From Limnohabitans sp. 103DPR2 (lineage in GTDB: Bacteria; Pseudomonadota; Gammaproteobacteria; Burkholderiales; Burkholderiaceae_C): a DNA stretch of 64,000 bases. Shown here in pieces: positions 18,972 to 27,735 of this stretch. Position numbers and translations under genes: made by a program. The DNA lies in contig NZ_CP011834.1 of NCBI RefSeq assembly GCF_001412575.1, positions 1,302,001 through 1,366,000 on the forward strand. The letters are read 5' to 3'. Under the pieces are notes generated by a model. The model did not search any database, had not been told where the DNA came from, and was given only the letters and a program-made list of their open reading frames with translations. Each line of letters opens with the position of its first letter. Position 1 is the first letter of the stretch.

Positions 18972-19607
18972 TTAAGCAGGCGCCTGCCAAGCTTTGACAA
19001 AGGCGGCAGCCGATTCACCCACAGCCTGTGCTGACTTGCCAGGCGCATACAGCGCCGAGCCAATGCCAAAACCAGATGCACCACTCTTGCGGTAGTCCGC
19101 CATGTTGTGCGTGCCAATGCCGCCCACGGGAACGAGTCGGATGTGGCAAGGCAATACAGCGCGCATGGATTTGACAACGGCTGGGCTGATCATTTCTGCT
19201 GGAAATAATTTCAGACCATGCGCACCCAATGCAATGGCTTTGAAAGCTTCGGAGGGGGTTGCAACGCCAGGTAGAGAAATCAAGCCCAAGTTGACGGCTT
19301 CGCACACCACGTTGTCATCCAGGTGCGGTGAGATGATGAGCTGGCCGCCCGCTGCTTTGATGTCACGCACTTGTTGTGCGGTGGTCACTGTGCCTGCGCC
19401 CACCAAGGCATTGGGAAATGCGTCTGCCAAGATTTGAATGCTTTTCAGAGGGTCGGGCGAATTGAGGGGGACTTCTAAGATGTGAAAACCCGCATTCACA
19501 ATGGCACGGCCCACGTCCAAAGCTTCTTCAGGTTTCAAACCGCGCAGGATGGCCACCAAGGGCAGCTTGTCCATGTGCGCGTGAAATTGAGCGAGCAGAG
19601 GTGTCAT
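18972..19607 (-). CDS. dgoA: 2-dehydro-3-deoxy-6-phosphogalactonate aldolase
   Basis: Class I aldolase related to Eda that cleaves KDPGal into pyruvate and glyceraldehyde-3-phosphate, last step of the DeLey-Doudoroff galactonate route. 211 residues: [13 protein letters not shown] with the catalytic Glu region, [14 protein letters not shown], the Schiff-base lysine in [12 protein letters not shown] and [14 protein letters not shown] and [14 protein letters not shown] are DgoA-like and differ from the Eda gene 1 kb away. It starts nine bases after the dgoK stop, so kinase and aldolase are adjacent steps in one operon. Confidence 0.93.
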   Translation of the reverse strand: MTPLLAQFHAHMDKLPLVAILRGLKPEEALDVGRAIVNAGFHILEVPLNSPDPLKSIQILADAFPNALVGAGTVTTAQQVRDIKAAGGQLIISPHLDDNVVCEAVNLGLISLPGVATPSEAFKAIALGAHGLKLFPAEMISPAVVKSMRAVLPCHIRLVPVGGIGTHNMADYRKSGASGFGIGSALYAPGKSAQAVGESAAAFVKAWQAPA

Positions 19608-19616
19608 GTGCTGAGC

Positions 19617-20522
19617 TTAAATGAAATCATGGGGGTACAAGTGATGAGCCAGCGCCCAAAGGCCGGTCCAAGTGACTTCATCGGTAAGTGCTTGCGCAGT
19701 GAGACCCAAAGCCTCCATGGCAAAACTGTAGCGCTGCGTCAATTGACCATTGCCCAAGATCAGCAAGGGTGTGTCATTCGCCATGAGGTCAGCCTTGGCC
19801 GATTTGATTTCTTCGCCAATGAGCAATCCGGAGACATAACTGCTGGACTGCGCTGGGTTGAGCTTTTCAAACAAGGCCAAGCTTCTGGCTGAAAATGCAT
19901 GGTGCAGCAATCCGCCAGGTTGTTGACTTTGCATCACGCCCTCTAAGAACACTTCCTTTTTCAGCGGCGCATCGGGCAAGCATGTTTTTGCCAAGATGGA
20001 GTGCTGGCTGAGCAAGGCGTAAAACTCTCCGGTCATGAAGGTTTTAAAGGCGGAAATTTTGCGGTCTTTCACCTGTGCCCATTTGCTGTGTGTGCCAGGC
20101 AATACAAATTGTGCGTTTTGGATGTTTTGTGACGTGAGTGCACCAAAGATTTGAATTTCTTCACCGCGCATCACATCGGGTGTTTGGTCGTTCCAAGTTG
20201 ACAAGCCCGGCACAATGCCAATGCGATCTTTCTCAATCCACTGCAGATGTTGGGCGATGTCTTCAAAGCCGCTGGGGCAGGGGCAATAGGGCGCTTCACG
20301 CCATCCTTGCCGGCTACCGGCCATGCCAGATATCAGGCACAGCGTATCGGCTTTCATCCAATCGCCAAAGCGTTGCTCAAAGACATTGGCAAATTGGCCG
20401 TGGGCCACTTGCAAAATGCCTTGTGGAAAGGCACGTTTGTCGAGCACCACACCATCGCTGCTGAGCAGTGCGCCTCGCAAAGAGGAGGTGCCCCAGTCCA
20501 AGGCCAGCAGCGATGTGTGCAT
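19617..20522 (-). CDS. dgoK: 2-dehydro-3-deoxygalactonokinase
   Basis: Sugar kinase phosphorylating 2-keto-3-deoxygalactonate at O6 to give the DgoA substrate. From the ATG at 20522 it has 301 residues. The N-terminal phosphate loop LALDWGTSSLRGALL is the ASKHA-fold motif of DgoK, followed by CLISGMAGSRQGW and FVLPGTHSKWAQV, both DgoK hallmarks. The start is two bases after the stop of the DenD-like gene, so transcription and translation are tightly joined. Confidence 0.93.
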   Translation of the reverse strand: MHTSLLALDWGTSSLRGALLSSDGVVLDKRAFPQGILQVAHGQFANVFEQRFGDWMKADTLCLISGMAGSRQGWREAPYCPCPSGFEDIAQHLQWIEKDRIGIVPGLSTWNDQTPDVMRGEEIQIFGALTSQNIQNAQFVLPGTHSKWAQVKDRKISAFKTFMTGEFYALLSQHSILAKTCLPDAPLKKEVFLEGVMQSQQPGGLLHHAFSARSLALFEKLNPAQSSSYVSGLLIGEEIKSAKADLMANDTPLLILGNGQLTQRYSFAMEALGLTAQALTDEVTWTGLWALAHHLYPHDFI

Positions 20523-20524
20523 GC

Positions 20525-21529
20525 TTATTTTTTCAAGCCATCCAAGGCGGTGGCTGGATAGTAAGGCTGCTTGCAATCATCGATGTACTGCTGCACGATG
20601 TCTTTGAAAGATGTGTCGGGCTTCAGGCCTAAAGCAGCGGCGCGTTCAGCTGTCCCTCCTTTAGCCCAGTTGGCCACAATGTTGGCAATTTGTTCGTTGC
20701 GCACAAACTTGACGCGCTGACGAACTTCAGGGCCAGCGACATCTTCAAGCGCTTGCAACATTTCTTTGACGGTCACATTCAAACCGGGCAGGTTCAATGC
20801 CAAACGACCTTGCATGGCTTCGCGGCTAGCCTCGAACACGGTGATTAAACCTTTGATGGTGTTTCCGGGTGAAGAAACGGGATGTGACACGTTTTCGTCC
20901 ACAGGGCAGATGGACTCTACGCCCGCCAATGGCTCACGAATGATGCCACTGAAGAAGGATGAGGCCGCGCCATTGGGTTTGCCTGGACGAACGGTGACTG
21001 TCATGAGTCGTGCTGAGCGACCATCGATGAAGCCCTTGCGTGTGAAGTCAGCAATCAGATACTCCAGCATCAGTTTGTGAGTGCCATAGGAGGTCTGAGG
21101 TGAGGGCAGTGTGTGGTCGGCAACGCGCTCGGGCATGGGGTTGCTGGGGTCGGGACCGAACACCGCGACAGAGCTGGCAAAAACCAGGCGCGGCACATTG
21201 CCGGCTTTGCGCAGACCTTCGAGCAACAAACGTGTGCTGTCCAGGTTAGAGCGCATGCCTAAGTCAAAGTCTTGTTCGCACTCACCCGATACCGCAGATG
21301 CCAAATGGAACACGCCATCAAAACCACTGGCAAACAAAGTGCCTTGTTCCAACATCGGGCCCGCATGGCCTTTGACGCGTGGATCGGCCAACAAGTCGGC
21401 GGGTGCAGGGAATAAATCGGCAATGTGCAGCTCGGTGACTTTTTGGCCATTGAGCTCTCCTTTTTTGAGAATTTCACGGGCTAAGCGCGCGCCAACAAAT
21501 CCTGCGCCACCGGTAACGAGTAATTTCAT
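20525..21529 (-). CDS. NAD-dependent dehydrogenase/epimerase family protein, DenD-like
   Basis: Extended short-chain dehydrogenase of 334 residues with the NAD-binding VTGGAGFVGARLA loop and the catalytic set FASSVAVFG plus SYGTHKLM (Tyr and Lys). The VRPGKPNGAASSFFSGIIREPLAG block is what I associate with D-erythronate dehydrogenase (DenD) and relatives, not with UDP-sugar epimerases. In DenD the enzyme oxidises a C4 sugar acid to a 3-keto acid. Here it lies between a sugar-acid dehydratase gene and dgoK, so a role on a pentonate, hexonate or aldose/lactone is also possible. Function unproven. Confidence 0.82.
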   Translation of the reverse strand: MKLLVTGGAGFVGARLAREILKKGELNGQKVTELHIADLFPAPADLLADPRVKGHAGPMLEQGTLFASGFDGVFHLASAVSGECEQDFDLGMRSNLDSTRLLLEGLRKAGNVPRLVFASSVAVFGPDPSNPMPERVADHTLPSPQTSYGTHKLMLEYLIADFTRKGFIDGRSARLMTVTVRPGKPNGAASSFFSGIIREPLAGVESICPVDENVSHPVSSPGNTIKGLITVFEASREAMQGRLALNLPGLNVTVKEMLQALEDVAGPEVRQRVKFVRNEQIANIVANWAKGGTAERAAALGLKPDTSFKDIVQQYIDDCKQPYYPATALDGLKK

Positions 21530-21562
21530 GATGAATGCTTTCTAAAAATAGAGGTTCGTTGA

Positions 21563-23299
21563 TCAGTGGTTGTCTTTGGGCACGAAGGCGCCGCGCTTGC
21601 CCACCAAGAAGTCGAGGTCGCAACCTTCGTCGGCCTGCAACACCGTATCGACATACAGCTTCCAGTAGCCAGACTTTAAAGGTGGTTCGGGGCGAACCCA
21701 TTTGGCCAAGCGCGCTTTCAATTCGTCATCGCTGATGAGCAATTGCATTCTGCGCTCGGGCACGTTGAGTTCAATCATGTCGCCATTTTGAACCACGGCC
21801 AAAGGACCGCCATCAGCGGCTTCTGGGGTGGTGTGCAAGACCACGGTGCCATAGGCTGTACCACTCATGCGAGCATCGCTGATGCGAATCATGTCGGTGA
21901 TGCCTTTGCGCAGCACCTTGGGTGGCAAGGGCATGTTGCCCACTTCAGCCATGCCTGGGTAGCCTTTGGGGCCGCAGTTTTTCAAAACCAAGATGCAGTT
22001 CTCATCGACATCCAAGGATTCGTCGTCAATGCGTTTGTGGAAATCGTCGCTGTCTTCAAACACCACTGCACGCCCGGTGTGAACCATTAAGGCCGGTGTG
22101 GCGGCGCTGGGTTTGATCACGGCACCGCGTGGTGCCAAGTTGCCACGCAAGATGGCAATGCCCGCTTTTTCTTTGAAAGGTGCGGCCAGTGTTTTGATGA
22201 CACGTGGGTCGTAGTTTTCTGCGCTGGCCACGTTTTCGGCCACAGTCTTGCCGCTGACAGTCAAGATGTCCTTGTGCAAAAACTGTTGAATCTCTTTCAT
22301 CACAACGGGCAGGCCGCCTGCGTAGCAGAAGTCTTCCATCAAGTGTTCGCCAGAGGGCTGCAGATTCAAAATGTTGGACATGTCGCTGCCCAATTTTTCG
22401 AAGTCGTCAATGGTGAGGTTGATGTTCAAGCGGCGAGCAATGGCAATCAAGTGAATCACCGCATTGGTAGAGCCACCGATGGCGGCCAAGGTGCGAATGG
22501 CATTTTCAAATGCTTCGCGCGTCAAAATTTGCGAAATCTTCACGTCTTGGTGAACCATGTCCACAATGCGTCGACCGGCTTCGCGTGCCAATACATTGCG
22601 ACGACCATCTACGGCGGGGTAGGCCGCATTGCCTGGCAAACCAATGCCCAAGGCTTCCACCATGCTGGCCATGGTACTGGCAGTGCCCATGGTCATGCAG
22701 TGGCCGTGGCTGCGGTGCATGCAGCTTTCGGCTTCAAAGAAATCTTGCAGTTTGAGTGTGCCGGCGCGAACTTGCTCGCTCATGCTCCACAAGCCGGTAC
22801 CAGAACCCAATTCTTGACCGCGCCATTTGCCGTTCAACATGGGGCCGCCCGAAACGCCGATGGTGGGCAAGTCGACACTGGAGGCGCCCATCAACAAAGA
22901 AGGGGTGGTTTTGTCGCAACCCATCAACAGCACCACGCCGTCAACGGGATTGCCGCGAATGCTTTCTTCCACGTCCATGGACGCCAAGTTGCGGTACAGC
23001 ATGGCGGTAGGGCGCAGCAAAGTTTCGCCCAAAGACATCACAGGAAATTCAAGGGGGAAGCCACCGGCTTCGTAGACACCAATCTTCACTTGCTCGGCCA
23101 GCGTGCGAAAGTGGGAGTTGCAAGGTGTGAGTTCGCTGAAGGTGTTGCAAATGCCAATGACAGGGCGGCCATCGAATTGGTCGTGCGGCACGCCTTTGCC
23201 TTTGACCCAACTGCGGTAGGCAAAGCCATCACGGTCTTGGCGGCCAAACCATTGTTGGCTGCGCAGGTCTTCGGGTTTTTTCTTAGGGCTTTGTGTCAT
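21563..23299 (-). CDS. IlvD/Edd-family sugar-acid dehydratase (L-arabinonate dehydratase type)
   Basis: From the ATG at 23299 this is a 578-residue [2Fe-2S] dehydratase. Cysteines C60, C128 and C201 sit in CNTFSELTPC, GCDKTTPS and HGHCMTMGTAS; Lys130 follows in the DKTTP loop. These positions match the L-arabinonate dehydratase of Rhizobium leguminosarum (C59, C127, C200 as I recall them) with a one-residue shift, and the length is nearly identical. The C-terminal RMSGTAYGTVVLHTTPEA holds the catalytic serine. Such enzymes accept L-arabinonate, D-fuconate or D-galactonate. It is separate from the true edd at 16-18 kb and leads the operon with the DenD-like gene, dgoK and dgoA. Confidence 0.9.
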   Translation of the reverse strand: MTQSPKKKPEDLRSQQWFGRQDRDGFAYRSWVKGKGVPHDQFDGRPVIGICNTFSELTPCNSHFRTLAEQVKIGVYEAGGFPLEFPVMSLGETLLRPTAMLYRNLASMDVEESIRGNPVDGVVLLMGCDKTTPSLLMGASSVDLPTIGVSGGPMLNGKWRGQELGSGTGLWSMSEQVRAGTLKLQDFFEAESCMHRSHGHCMTMGTASTMASMVEALGIGLPGNAAYPAVDGRRNVLAREAGRRIVDMVHQDVKISQILTREAFENAIRTLAAIGGSTNAVIHLIAIARRLNINLTIDDFEKLGSDMSNILNLQPSGEHLMEDFCYAGGLPVVMKEIQQFLHKDILTVSGKTVAENVASAENYDPRVIKTLAAPFKEKAGIAILRGNLAPRGAVIKPSAATPALMVHTGRAVVFEDSDDFHKRIDDESLDVDENCILVLKNCGPKGYPGMAEVGNMPLPPKVLRKGITDMIRISDARMSGTAYGTVVLHTTPEAADGGPLAVVQNGDMIELNVPERRMQLLISDDELKARLAKWVRPEPPLKSGYWKLYVDTVLQADEGCDLDFLVGKRGAFVPKDNH

Positions 23300-23339
23300 G
23301 GGTCTGATGCTTTGAAAAAGTGGGTTGCGAGTAGAAATA

Positions 23340-23356
23340 TTATCGTATGATGATAA
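23340..23356. promoter_or_regulatory. Candidate operator in the divergent sugar-acid promoter
   Basis: TTATC and GATAA form perfect 5-base arms around a 7-base centre (GTATGAT), located 41 bases upstream of the dehydratase start and 100 bases upstream of the hydroxyacid dehydrogenase start. An AT-rich palindrome with central GTATGAT is the kind of site bound by FadR-subfamily GntR regulators, one of which is encoded in the rightward operon. Assignment to that regulator is inference. Confidence 0.5.
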
Positions 23357-23413
23357 GGTAAATGCATCGATTTGTGCAAAAAACGGCACTCGTGCAAACC
23401 CTCAAACCTATAG

Positions 23414-23426
23414 ACCCCGAAGGGGT
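23414..23426 (+). other. Short hairpin in the leader of the hydroxyacid dehydrogenase gene
   Basis: ACCCC-GAA-GGGGT is a 5-base-pair GC-rich stem with a three-base loop, extended by weaker outer pairing and followed by TTTGTCCTTTT. It ends 29 bases before the start codon at 23456. It could damp transcription or shape the ribosome site; too short for a firm terminator call. Confidence 0.3.
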
Positions 23427-23455
23427 TTGTCCTTTTATGTCCTGGAGCATTCGCC

Positions 23456-24400
23456 ATGAGCATTCACCATCCTGAAGTTGTTGTCACCTCTCGCATTCCG
23501 CCGTTTTTGACCACGGGCTTGCAAGAAAATTTTGTGGTGCACGAACGTGATCACATTCGCGACCGCCAAGTCTTTGGCCGGGTTCGTGCCTTGGTGGGGG
23601 GCGGTGAGTCCAAAATTGATGCGGCCTACATGGCTTTGTTCCCTGCACTCGAAATGATTTCGGTGTGCGGCGTAGGCTACGACGGCGTCGATGTGGTCGC
23701 TGCTAAAAAGCGCGGCATCATGGTGACGCACACCCCTGACGTGCTCAATGACGATGTGGCCGATTTGGCTTTGGGTTTGCTGCTGTCCGTAGCGCGCAAA
23801 ATCCCAGCCGCCGATCGCTTCACGCGCAATGCCGATTGGTTAGATGGGCCTTTTCAATTGACACGTAAATTGACTGGCGCCAAATTGGGCATTGTGGGCA
23901 TGGGCCGCATTGGCCAAGCCATTGCCAAGCGCGCTGCGGCCTTCGACATGGACATCAGTTATCACACCCGCAGCCAGCGCAACGATGTGGCCTATCAGTA
24001 TGTGGCCAATCTGGTGGATTTGGCCTCGAAGGTGGACTTTTTGGTGGCCATTACCCCAGGCGGTGCGGGCACCAAAAATTTGATCAATGCTGAAGTTTTG
24101 AAAGCCCTCGGCCCTCAAGGCTTCTTGGTCAACGTAGCCCGCGGCTCCGTGGTGGATCAGACCGCCTTGATTGAGGCCCTGCAAAAGAAAACCATCGCAG
24201 GCGCAGGCTTGGATGTGTTTGTGGACGAACCCAATGTGCCCGCTGAACTTCGCAAGCTCGACAACGTGGTGCTCACGCCCCACATCGCCAGTGGCACCGT
24301 CGAAACGCGCAAAGCCATGTCGGCTTTGGCGCTGGCCAATTTAGCGGCCCACTTTGCGGGCCAGCCTGTCAAAACACCTGTGCCGGAGTGCCGTACTTGA
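23456..24400 (+). CDS. D-isomer-specific 2-hydroxyacid dehydrogenase (glyoxylate/hydroxypyruvate reductase-like)
   Basis: NAD(P)-dependent 2-ketoacid reductase of 314 residues. The Rossmann motif GIVGMGRIGQAIAKRAAAF, the catalytic Arg in NVARGSVVD, Glu in VDEPNVPAELR and His in VLTPHIASGT are all in place. GGAG lies eight bases before the ATG. It opens the rightward operon opposite the dehydratase, so it may reduce a 2-keto acid side product (glyoxylate, hydroxypyruvate or a keto-deoxy acid) of the same catabolic route. Its stop codon overlaps the regulator gene that follows. Confidence 0.92.
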   Translation: MSIHHPEVVVTSRIPPFLTTGLQENFVVHERDHIRDRQVFGRVRALVGGGESKIDAAYMALFPALEMISVCGVGYDGVDVVAAKKRGIMVTHTPDVLNDDVADLALGLLLSVARKIPAADRFTRNADWLDGPFQLTRKLTGAKLGIVGMGRIGQAIAKRAAAFDMDISYHTRSQRNDVAYQYVANLVDLASKVDFLVAITPGGAGTKNLINAEVLKALGPQGFLVNVARGSVVDQTALIEALQKKTIAGAGLDVFVDEPNVPAELRKLDNVVLTPHIASGTVETRKAMSALALANLAAHFAGQPVKTPVPECRT

Positions 24401-25140
24401 TCAAAAATGTCCACGGCAATACCGTCGATTTTTTAGGGGAAGCCATCGTTGCCGGCAGGTACCCTGTCGGTGGCAGTTTGCCGCCCGAGCCAGTGCTGTG
24501 CGAGCAATTGGGCGTGAGTCGAACAGTCATTCGTGAGTCGGTCAAGTCATTGGTGGCCAAGGGTTTGATCTTCACCGGACCCAAAGTCGGTACGCGGGTC
24601 TTGGCAGAAGAGCACTGGAATTGGTTTGACACCGATGTGATTGCTTGGCAAGCCAAAGCGGGGCTCACGCCAGAGTTCTTGCGAGATTTGCAGGAGCTGC
24701 GCCGGGTTGTCGAACCTGCCGCTGTGCGTTTGGCCGCAGAGCGCGCAACGCCAGCCGACATTGAAGGTGTATCAGCGGCTTACGATGGCATGAAGAAGGC
24801 CATTGAAGAGGGGGGTGATTACGTCACGCACGACATGCACTTTCACACGGGCATGTTGGTGGCCTCGCACAACCGCATGATTGTTCAAATGAGCAAAGCC
24901 TTGGGTGCTTTGCTTCGCACCAGTTTTGAAATTTCCACCACACGCAAAGACGCCCCCAAGGCCGCCTTGCCCTTGCACAAAGCCGTGCTGGATGCCGTGA
25001 TTGCCAAAAACCCAGACAAGGCGGAAAAGGCCATTCGGGTGTTGATTGAGGGCGCACACCAAGACATGGAACATGTTTTAACCACGCGCCGTAAACTTCC
25101 CAGTTTGGCAGGTCCTGCCAAGCAGATCAAAGCGCCATGA
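24397..25140 (+). CDS. FadR-subfamily GntR regulator (FCD domain)
   Basis: Winged-helix regulator of about 247 residues. I favour the TTG at 24397, which overlaps the previous stop (TTGA) and has GGAG eight bases upstream; a GTG at 24388 is the alternative. The HTH is GGSLPPEPVLCEQLGVSRTVIRESVKSLVAKGLI. The FCD ligand domain has the expected metal-binding His/Asp positions in DMHFHTGMLVASHNRMI, LHKAVLDAVI and EGAHQDM. FCD regulators usually bind sugar acids or other carboxylates, so it probably controls the two divergent operons through the palindrome at 23340-23356. Confidence 0.92.
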   Translation: MIKNVHGNTVDFLGEAIVAGRYPVGGSLPPEPVLCEQLGVSRTVIRESVKSLVAKGLIFTGPKVGTRVLAEEHWNWFDTDVIAWQAKAGLTPEFLRDLQELRRVVEPAAVRLAAERATPADIEGVSAAYDGMKKAIEEGGDYVTHDMHFHTGMLVASHNRMIVQMSKALGALLRTSFEISTTRKDAPKAALPLHKAVLDAVIAKNPDKAEKAIRVLIEGAHQDMEHVLTTRRKLPSLAGPAKQIKAP

Positions 25141-25165
25141 GGCGCCCTACACATTCATTTTGCAC

Positions 25166-25549
25166 ATGACACATTTCACCAAAGTCGTTTTGTTCACCGA
25201 CACCGATGGCAAAGCCCGCTTCAAAGAAGAAACATTGCCCATGGAAGAGGGCAACCCGCAAAGTCAGCTGACTGATATTTTTTCGGCCGAAGGCTACCAA
25301 TTGCGCTACAGCCCTGTTGGCTTTAGAAGTCAATTTCACGTGACCGGCAAACCGCAATGGGTGTTCATCTTGTCTGGGCAAATGGAAATTGGTTTGCAAG
25401 ACGGCACGTCACGTATTTTTTCTGCGGGCGATCATTTTTATTCTGCAGACACTTTGCCAGAGGGAGCGACGTTTGACCCTGCCGTCCATGGGCATTGGAG
25501 CAGGCAGGTGGGGGATGAACCTCTGAGAACTTTGTTTTTGAAGGATTGA
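25166..25549 (+). CDS. Small cupin-domain protein
   Basis: 127-residue single cupin barrel, ATG at 25166, 25 bases after the regulator gene. Recognisable strands are GYQLRYSPVGFRSQFHVTGKPQWVFILSGQMEIGLQDGTSRIFSAGDHFYSADTLPEG. It has few of the His/Glu metal ligands of classical cupins (FHVTG and AVHGHW remain), so a metal-free or degenerate barrel is possible. Third gene of the rightward operon; it could be a sugar-acid isomerase or lactone-handling protein, but the function is not recognised. Confidence 0.8.
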   Translation: MTHFTKVVLFTDTDGKARFKEETLPMEEGNPQSQLTDIFSAEGYQLRYSPVGFRSQFHVTGKPQWVFILSGQMEIGLQDGTSRIFSAGDHFYSADTLPEGATFDPAVHGHWSRQVGDEPLRTLFLKD

Positions 25550-25578
25550 GCTTTAGGCGCTTGGATCTTTCAAATTCC

Positions 25579-26187
25579 TCAGGGTCTGTAAATTTTGAAC
25601 AATTGTTCTGGCCCAATGCTGAAATAGTCGGCGGGCCCACCGCCACGCATCACGTGTTGTGCGTTGGCTGTGTCGTAAATGCCATCGCTGATCAAGCGTT
25701 CTTCAATGTGAACGCCAATCACCTCGCCAAACACCATCCAAGTTTCAATCGATTCGCCTTGTAGATTTTTCATCTGCAAAATTTGAGTGCACTTGCACTC
25801 AAAGCTCACGGGGCTTTGCGCCACACGTGGCACCTTGATCAGTCGAGAGGGTGCTGTGGAAAGGCCAGCGATCTCAAACTCATTGACCTCTGGTGCCACT
25901 GCCTTGCACGTTTGGTTCATGGCTTCCACTTGAGGCTGCGTAACCAAGTTCCAAACAAATTCGCCAGTGGCTTCAATGTTGTTGAGCGAGTCTTTTCGGC
26001 CGATGCTAGAGAAGCCAATGAGCGGCGGCACGTAGTTGAAGGCGTTGAAAAAGCTGTAGGGTGCCAAATTCAAAACACCGTCTGCGCTTTGCGAAGAGAT
26101 CCAGCCGATGGGCCGGGGACCCACAATGGCGTTGAAGGGGTCGTGCTTGAAAGGATGGCCTAGGCGAGGTTCGTAAAAATGTGTCAT
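25579..26187 (-). CDS. Flavin reductase family protein (FMN-binding split barrel)
   Basis: 202-residue protein of the flavin reductase-like FMN-binding group. IVGPRPIGWISSQSADGVLNLAPYSFFNAFNYVPPLIGFSS is the characteristic N-terminal FMN/phosphate-binding run. The segment FECKCTQILQMKN and the C-terminal PADYFSIGPEQLFKIYRP are shared with the same group. It begins nine bases after the photolyase stop codon on the same strand, so the two are almost certainly co-transcribed; supplying reduced flavin or a related redox step for the photolyase is an attractive inference. Confidence 0.88.
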   Translation of the reverse strand: MTHFYEPRLGHPFKHDPFNAIVGPRPIGWISSQSADGVLNLAPYSFFNAFNYVPPLIGFSSIGRKDSLNNIEATGEFVWNLVTQPQVEAMNQTCKAVAPEVNEFEIAGLSTAPSRLIKVPRVAQSPVSFECKCTQILQMKNLQGESIETWMVFGEVIGVHIEERLISDGIYDTANAQHVMRGGGPADYFSIGPEQLFKIYRP

Positions 26188-26196
26188 GGCTGTATT

Positions 26197-27735
26197 TTAA
26201 GAAGCGATCTTGATGAAGTTGGCTTGGCTGGCAATCTCTGAGCGAGCTTCATCGGACAAGCGATTGAGGTTTTTCAATTGCATCAGCATTCGTGGGTTTT
26301 TGGCCAAAACATCCACATGCCTGTTCAAGTAATCCCAATAGAGTGTGGTGAAGGGGCAAGCCGTATCTCCTGTGGCCAAGGCTGGATTGAATTTGCAGCC
26401 TTTGCAGTGGTTGCTCATGCGGTCGATGTATTTGCCACTGGCCACATAAGGCTTGCTGGCCATCACGCCACCATCGGCAAACTGGCTCATGCCCAAGGTG
26501 TTGGGCAACTCCACCCATTCCACGGCATCGACATAAACGCTCAAATACCATTCATGGACTTCTTTGGGCGCAACGCCCAACAGCAGTGCGTAAAGACCAG
26601 TGACCATCAAACGCTGGATGTGGTGGGCATAGCCGTGTTCCAAAGTTTGATGGATGGCGTCGCGCATGCAAGCCATGTCTGTTTTGCCCGTCCAATAAAA
26701 CGCGGGCAGTTTGGCGGTGGCCTGCATTTCGTTGCGCTCAACGTACTCGGGCATCTGAGTCCAATAGATGCCGCGGACATATTCACGCCAACCCAAAACT
26801 TGTCGAATGAAACCTTCTGCAGCGGGCAAGGGGACCTGGCCTTGTTGGTAGGCTTTTTCGGCAGCTTCCACGACTTCTCTGGGATTGAGAAGTTTCAAAT
26901 TCAGTGCGCTTGAAATGTGAGAGTGATACAACCACACTTCACCTTCCCACATGGCATCTTGGTACAAACCAAAGGAAGGCAAGCGGTGTTGTATGAAACT
27001 GTCTAAAGCTTGCAGCGCTTGATGTCGTGTCACGGGCCAGCCAAAGCTGCTGAGCGCGCCGGGGTTTTGTTGCAGTTTGTCTTTGACCAAGGCCATCACT
27101 TCCAAAGTGATCTCGTCGGGTTCAAACCTCAGGGGAGCTGGTAACTTGCCCGGACCTTGCTTGCCAAAACTGCCGCGGTTCTCTTCGTCAAAGTTCCATT
27201 GACCACCCACAGGCTTTTTGCCTTCCATCAAGACACCTGTCTTTTGGCGCAGTTCTCGGTAAAAGAATTCTTGACGCAATTGCTTGCGACCTTTGGCATG
27301 CTCAGCGAATTCACGCACCGTGCTGAAGAAATGTGTGTCGTCCCTGATCTCAAGGCTTAGGCCCTGTTGCTTTGCCACAGCGCGCAAACTTTGCAAGACG
27401 CGCCATTCTCCAGGTGCTGTGATCACCAGTTGCTGCGGTTGATGTGCCTGAATGGCTTTTTCAAGTTCGCCGGCCAAGGTGCCCGTGTTGTTGGCATCGT
27501 TTAAACGTGTGTAAAAAACGGGCCAGTTTTTGTCAAGCAAGCTTTTCGCGAAGTGCCGCATCGCACTCAGAAACAGCGTGCTGCGTTGCTTGGAGGAGGG
27601 CACATGGGTGGACTCCTCCATCACCTCTGCCATCCAAATGGCGTCTTGCTTGGGGTCGAAGTCAGCCAAGGCAGACGAGTCTAGGTTCAATTGATCGCCT
27701 AGGATCAAAACCAAATGTCGAAAGGACTTAGCCAT
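26197..27735 (-). CDS. Iron-sulfur bacterial cryptochrome/photolyase (6-4 photolyase type, PhrB-like)
   Basis: 512-residue member of the FeS-BCP/CryPro group, which repairs (6-4) photoproducts with FAD, a ribityllumazine antenna and a [4Fe-4S] cluster. The four cluster cysteines are C356, C444, C447 and C460; their spacings of 88, 3 and 13 residues equal those recalled for Agrobacterium PhrB (C350, C438, C441, C454). The N-terminus LVLILGDQLNLDSSAL and VLGWREYVRGIYWTQMPEY are family blocks. The start overlaps the DUF2256 gene by 8 bases, and a flavin reductase gene follows. Blue-light repair versus light sensing cannot be separated by sequence alone. Confidence 0.94.
   Translation of the reverse strand: MAKSFRHLVLILGDQLNLDSSALADFDPKQDAIWMAEVMEESTHVPSSKQRSTLFLSAMRHFAKSLLDKNWPVFYTRLNDANNTGTLAGELEKAIQAHQPQQLVITAPGEWRVLQSLRAVAKQQGLSLEIRDDTHFFSTVREFAEHAKGRKQLRQEFFYRELRQKTGVLMEGKKPVGGQWNFDEENRGSFGKQGPGKLPAPLRFEPDEITLEVMALVKDKLQQNPGALSSFGWPVTRHQALQALDSFIQHRLPSFGLYQDAMWEGEVWLYHSHISSALNLKLLNPREVVEAAEKAYQQGQVPLPAAEGFIRQVLGWREYVRGIYWTQMPEYVERNEMQATAKLPAFYWTGKTDMACMRDAIHQTLEHGYAHHIQRLMVTGLYALLLGVAPKEVHEWYLSVYVDAVEWVELPNTLGMSQFADGGVMASKPYVASGKYIDRMSNHCKGCKFNPALATGDTACPFTTLYWDYLNRHVDVLAKNPRMLMQLKNLNRLSDEARSEIASQANFIKIAS

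Noticed and set aside
21563..23299. Second phosphogluconate dehydratase (edd) or dihydroxyacid dehydratase (ilvD)
   Set aside because: Length, cysteine positions and the HGHCMTMGTAS segment match the L-arabinonate dehydratase group better, and the gene is in an operon with dgoK-dgoA.
22274..23350. 358-codon open frame opposite the dehydratase gene
   Set aside because: Antisense shadow; rich in His/Gln/Ala from reversed common codons, no recognised domain.
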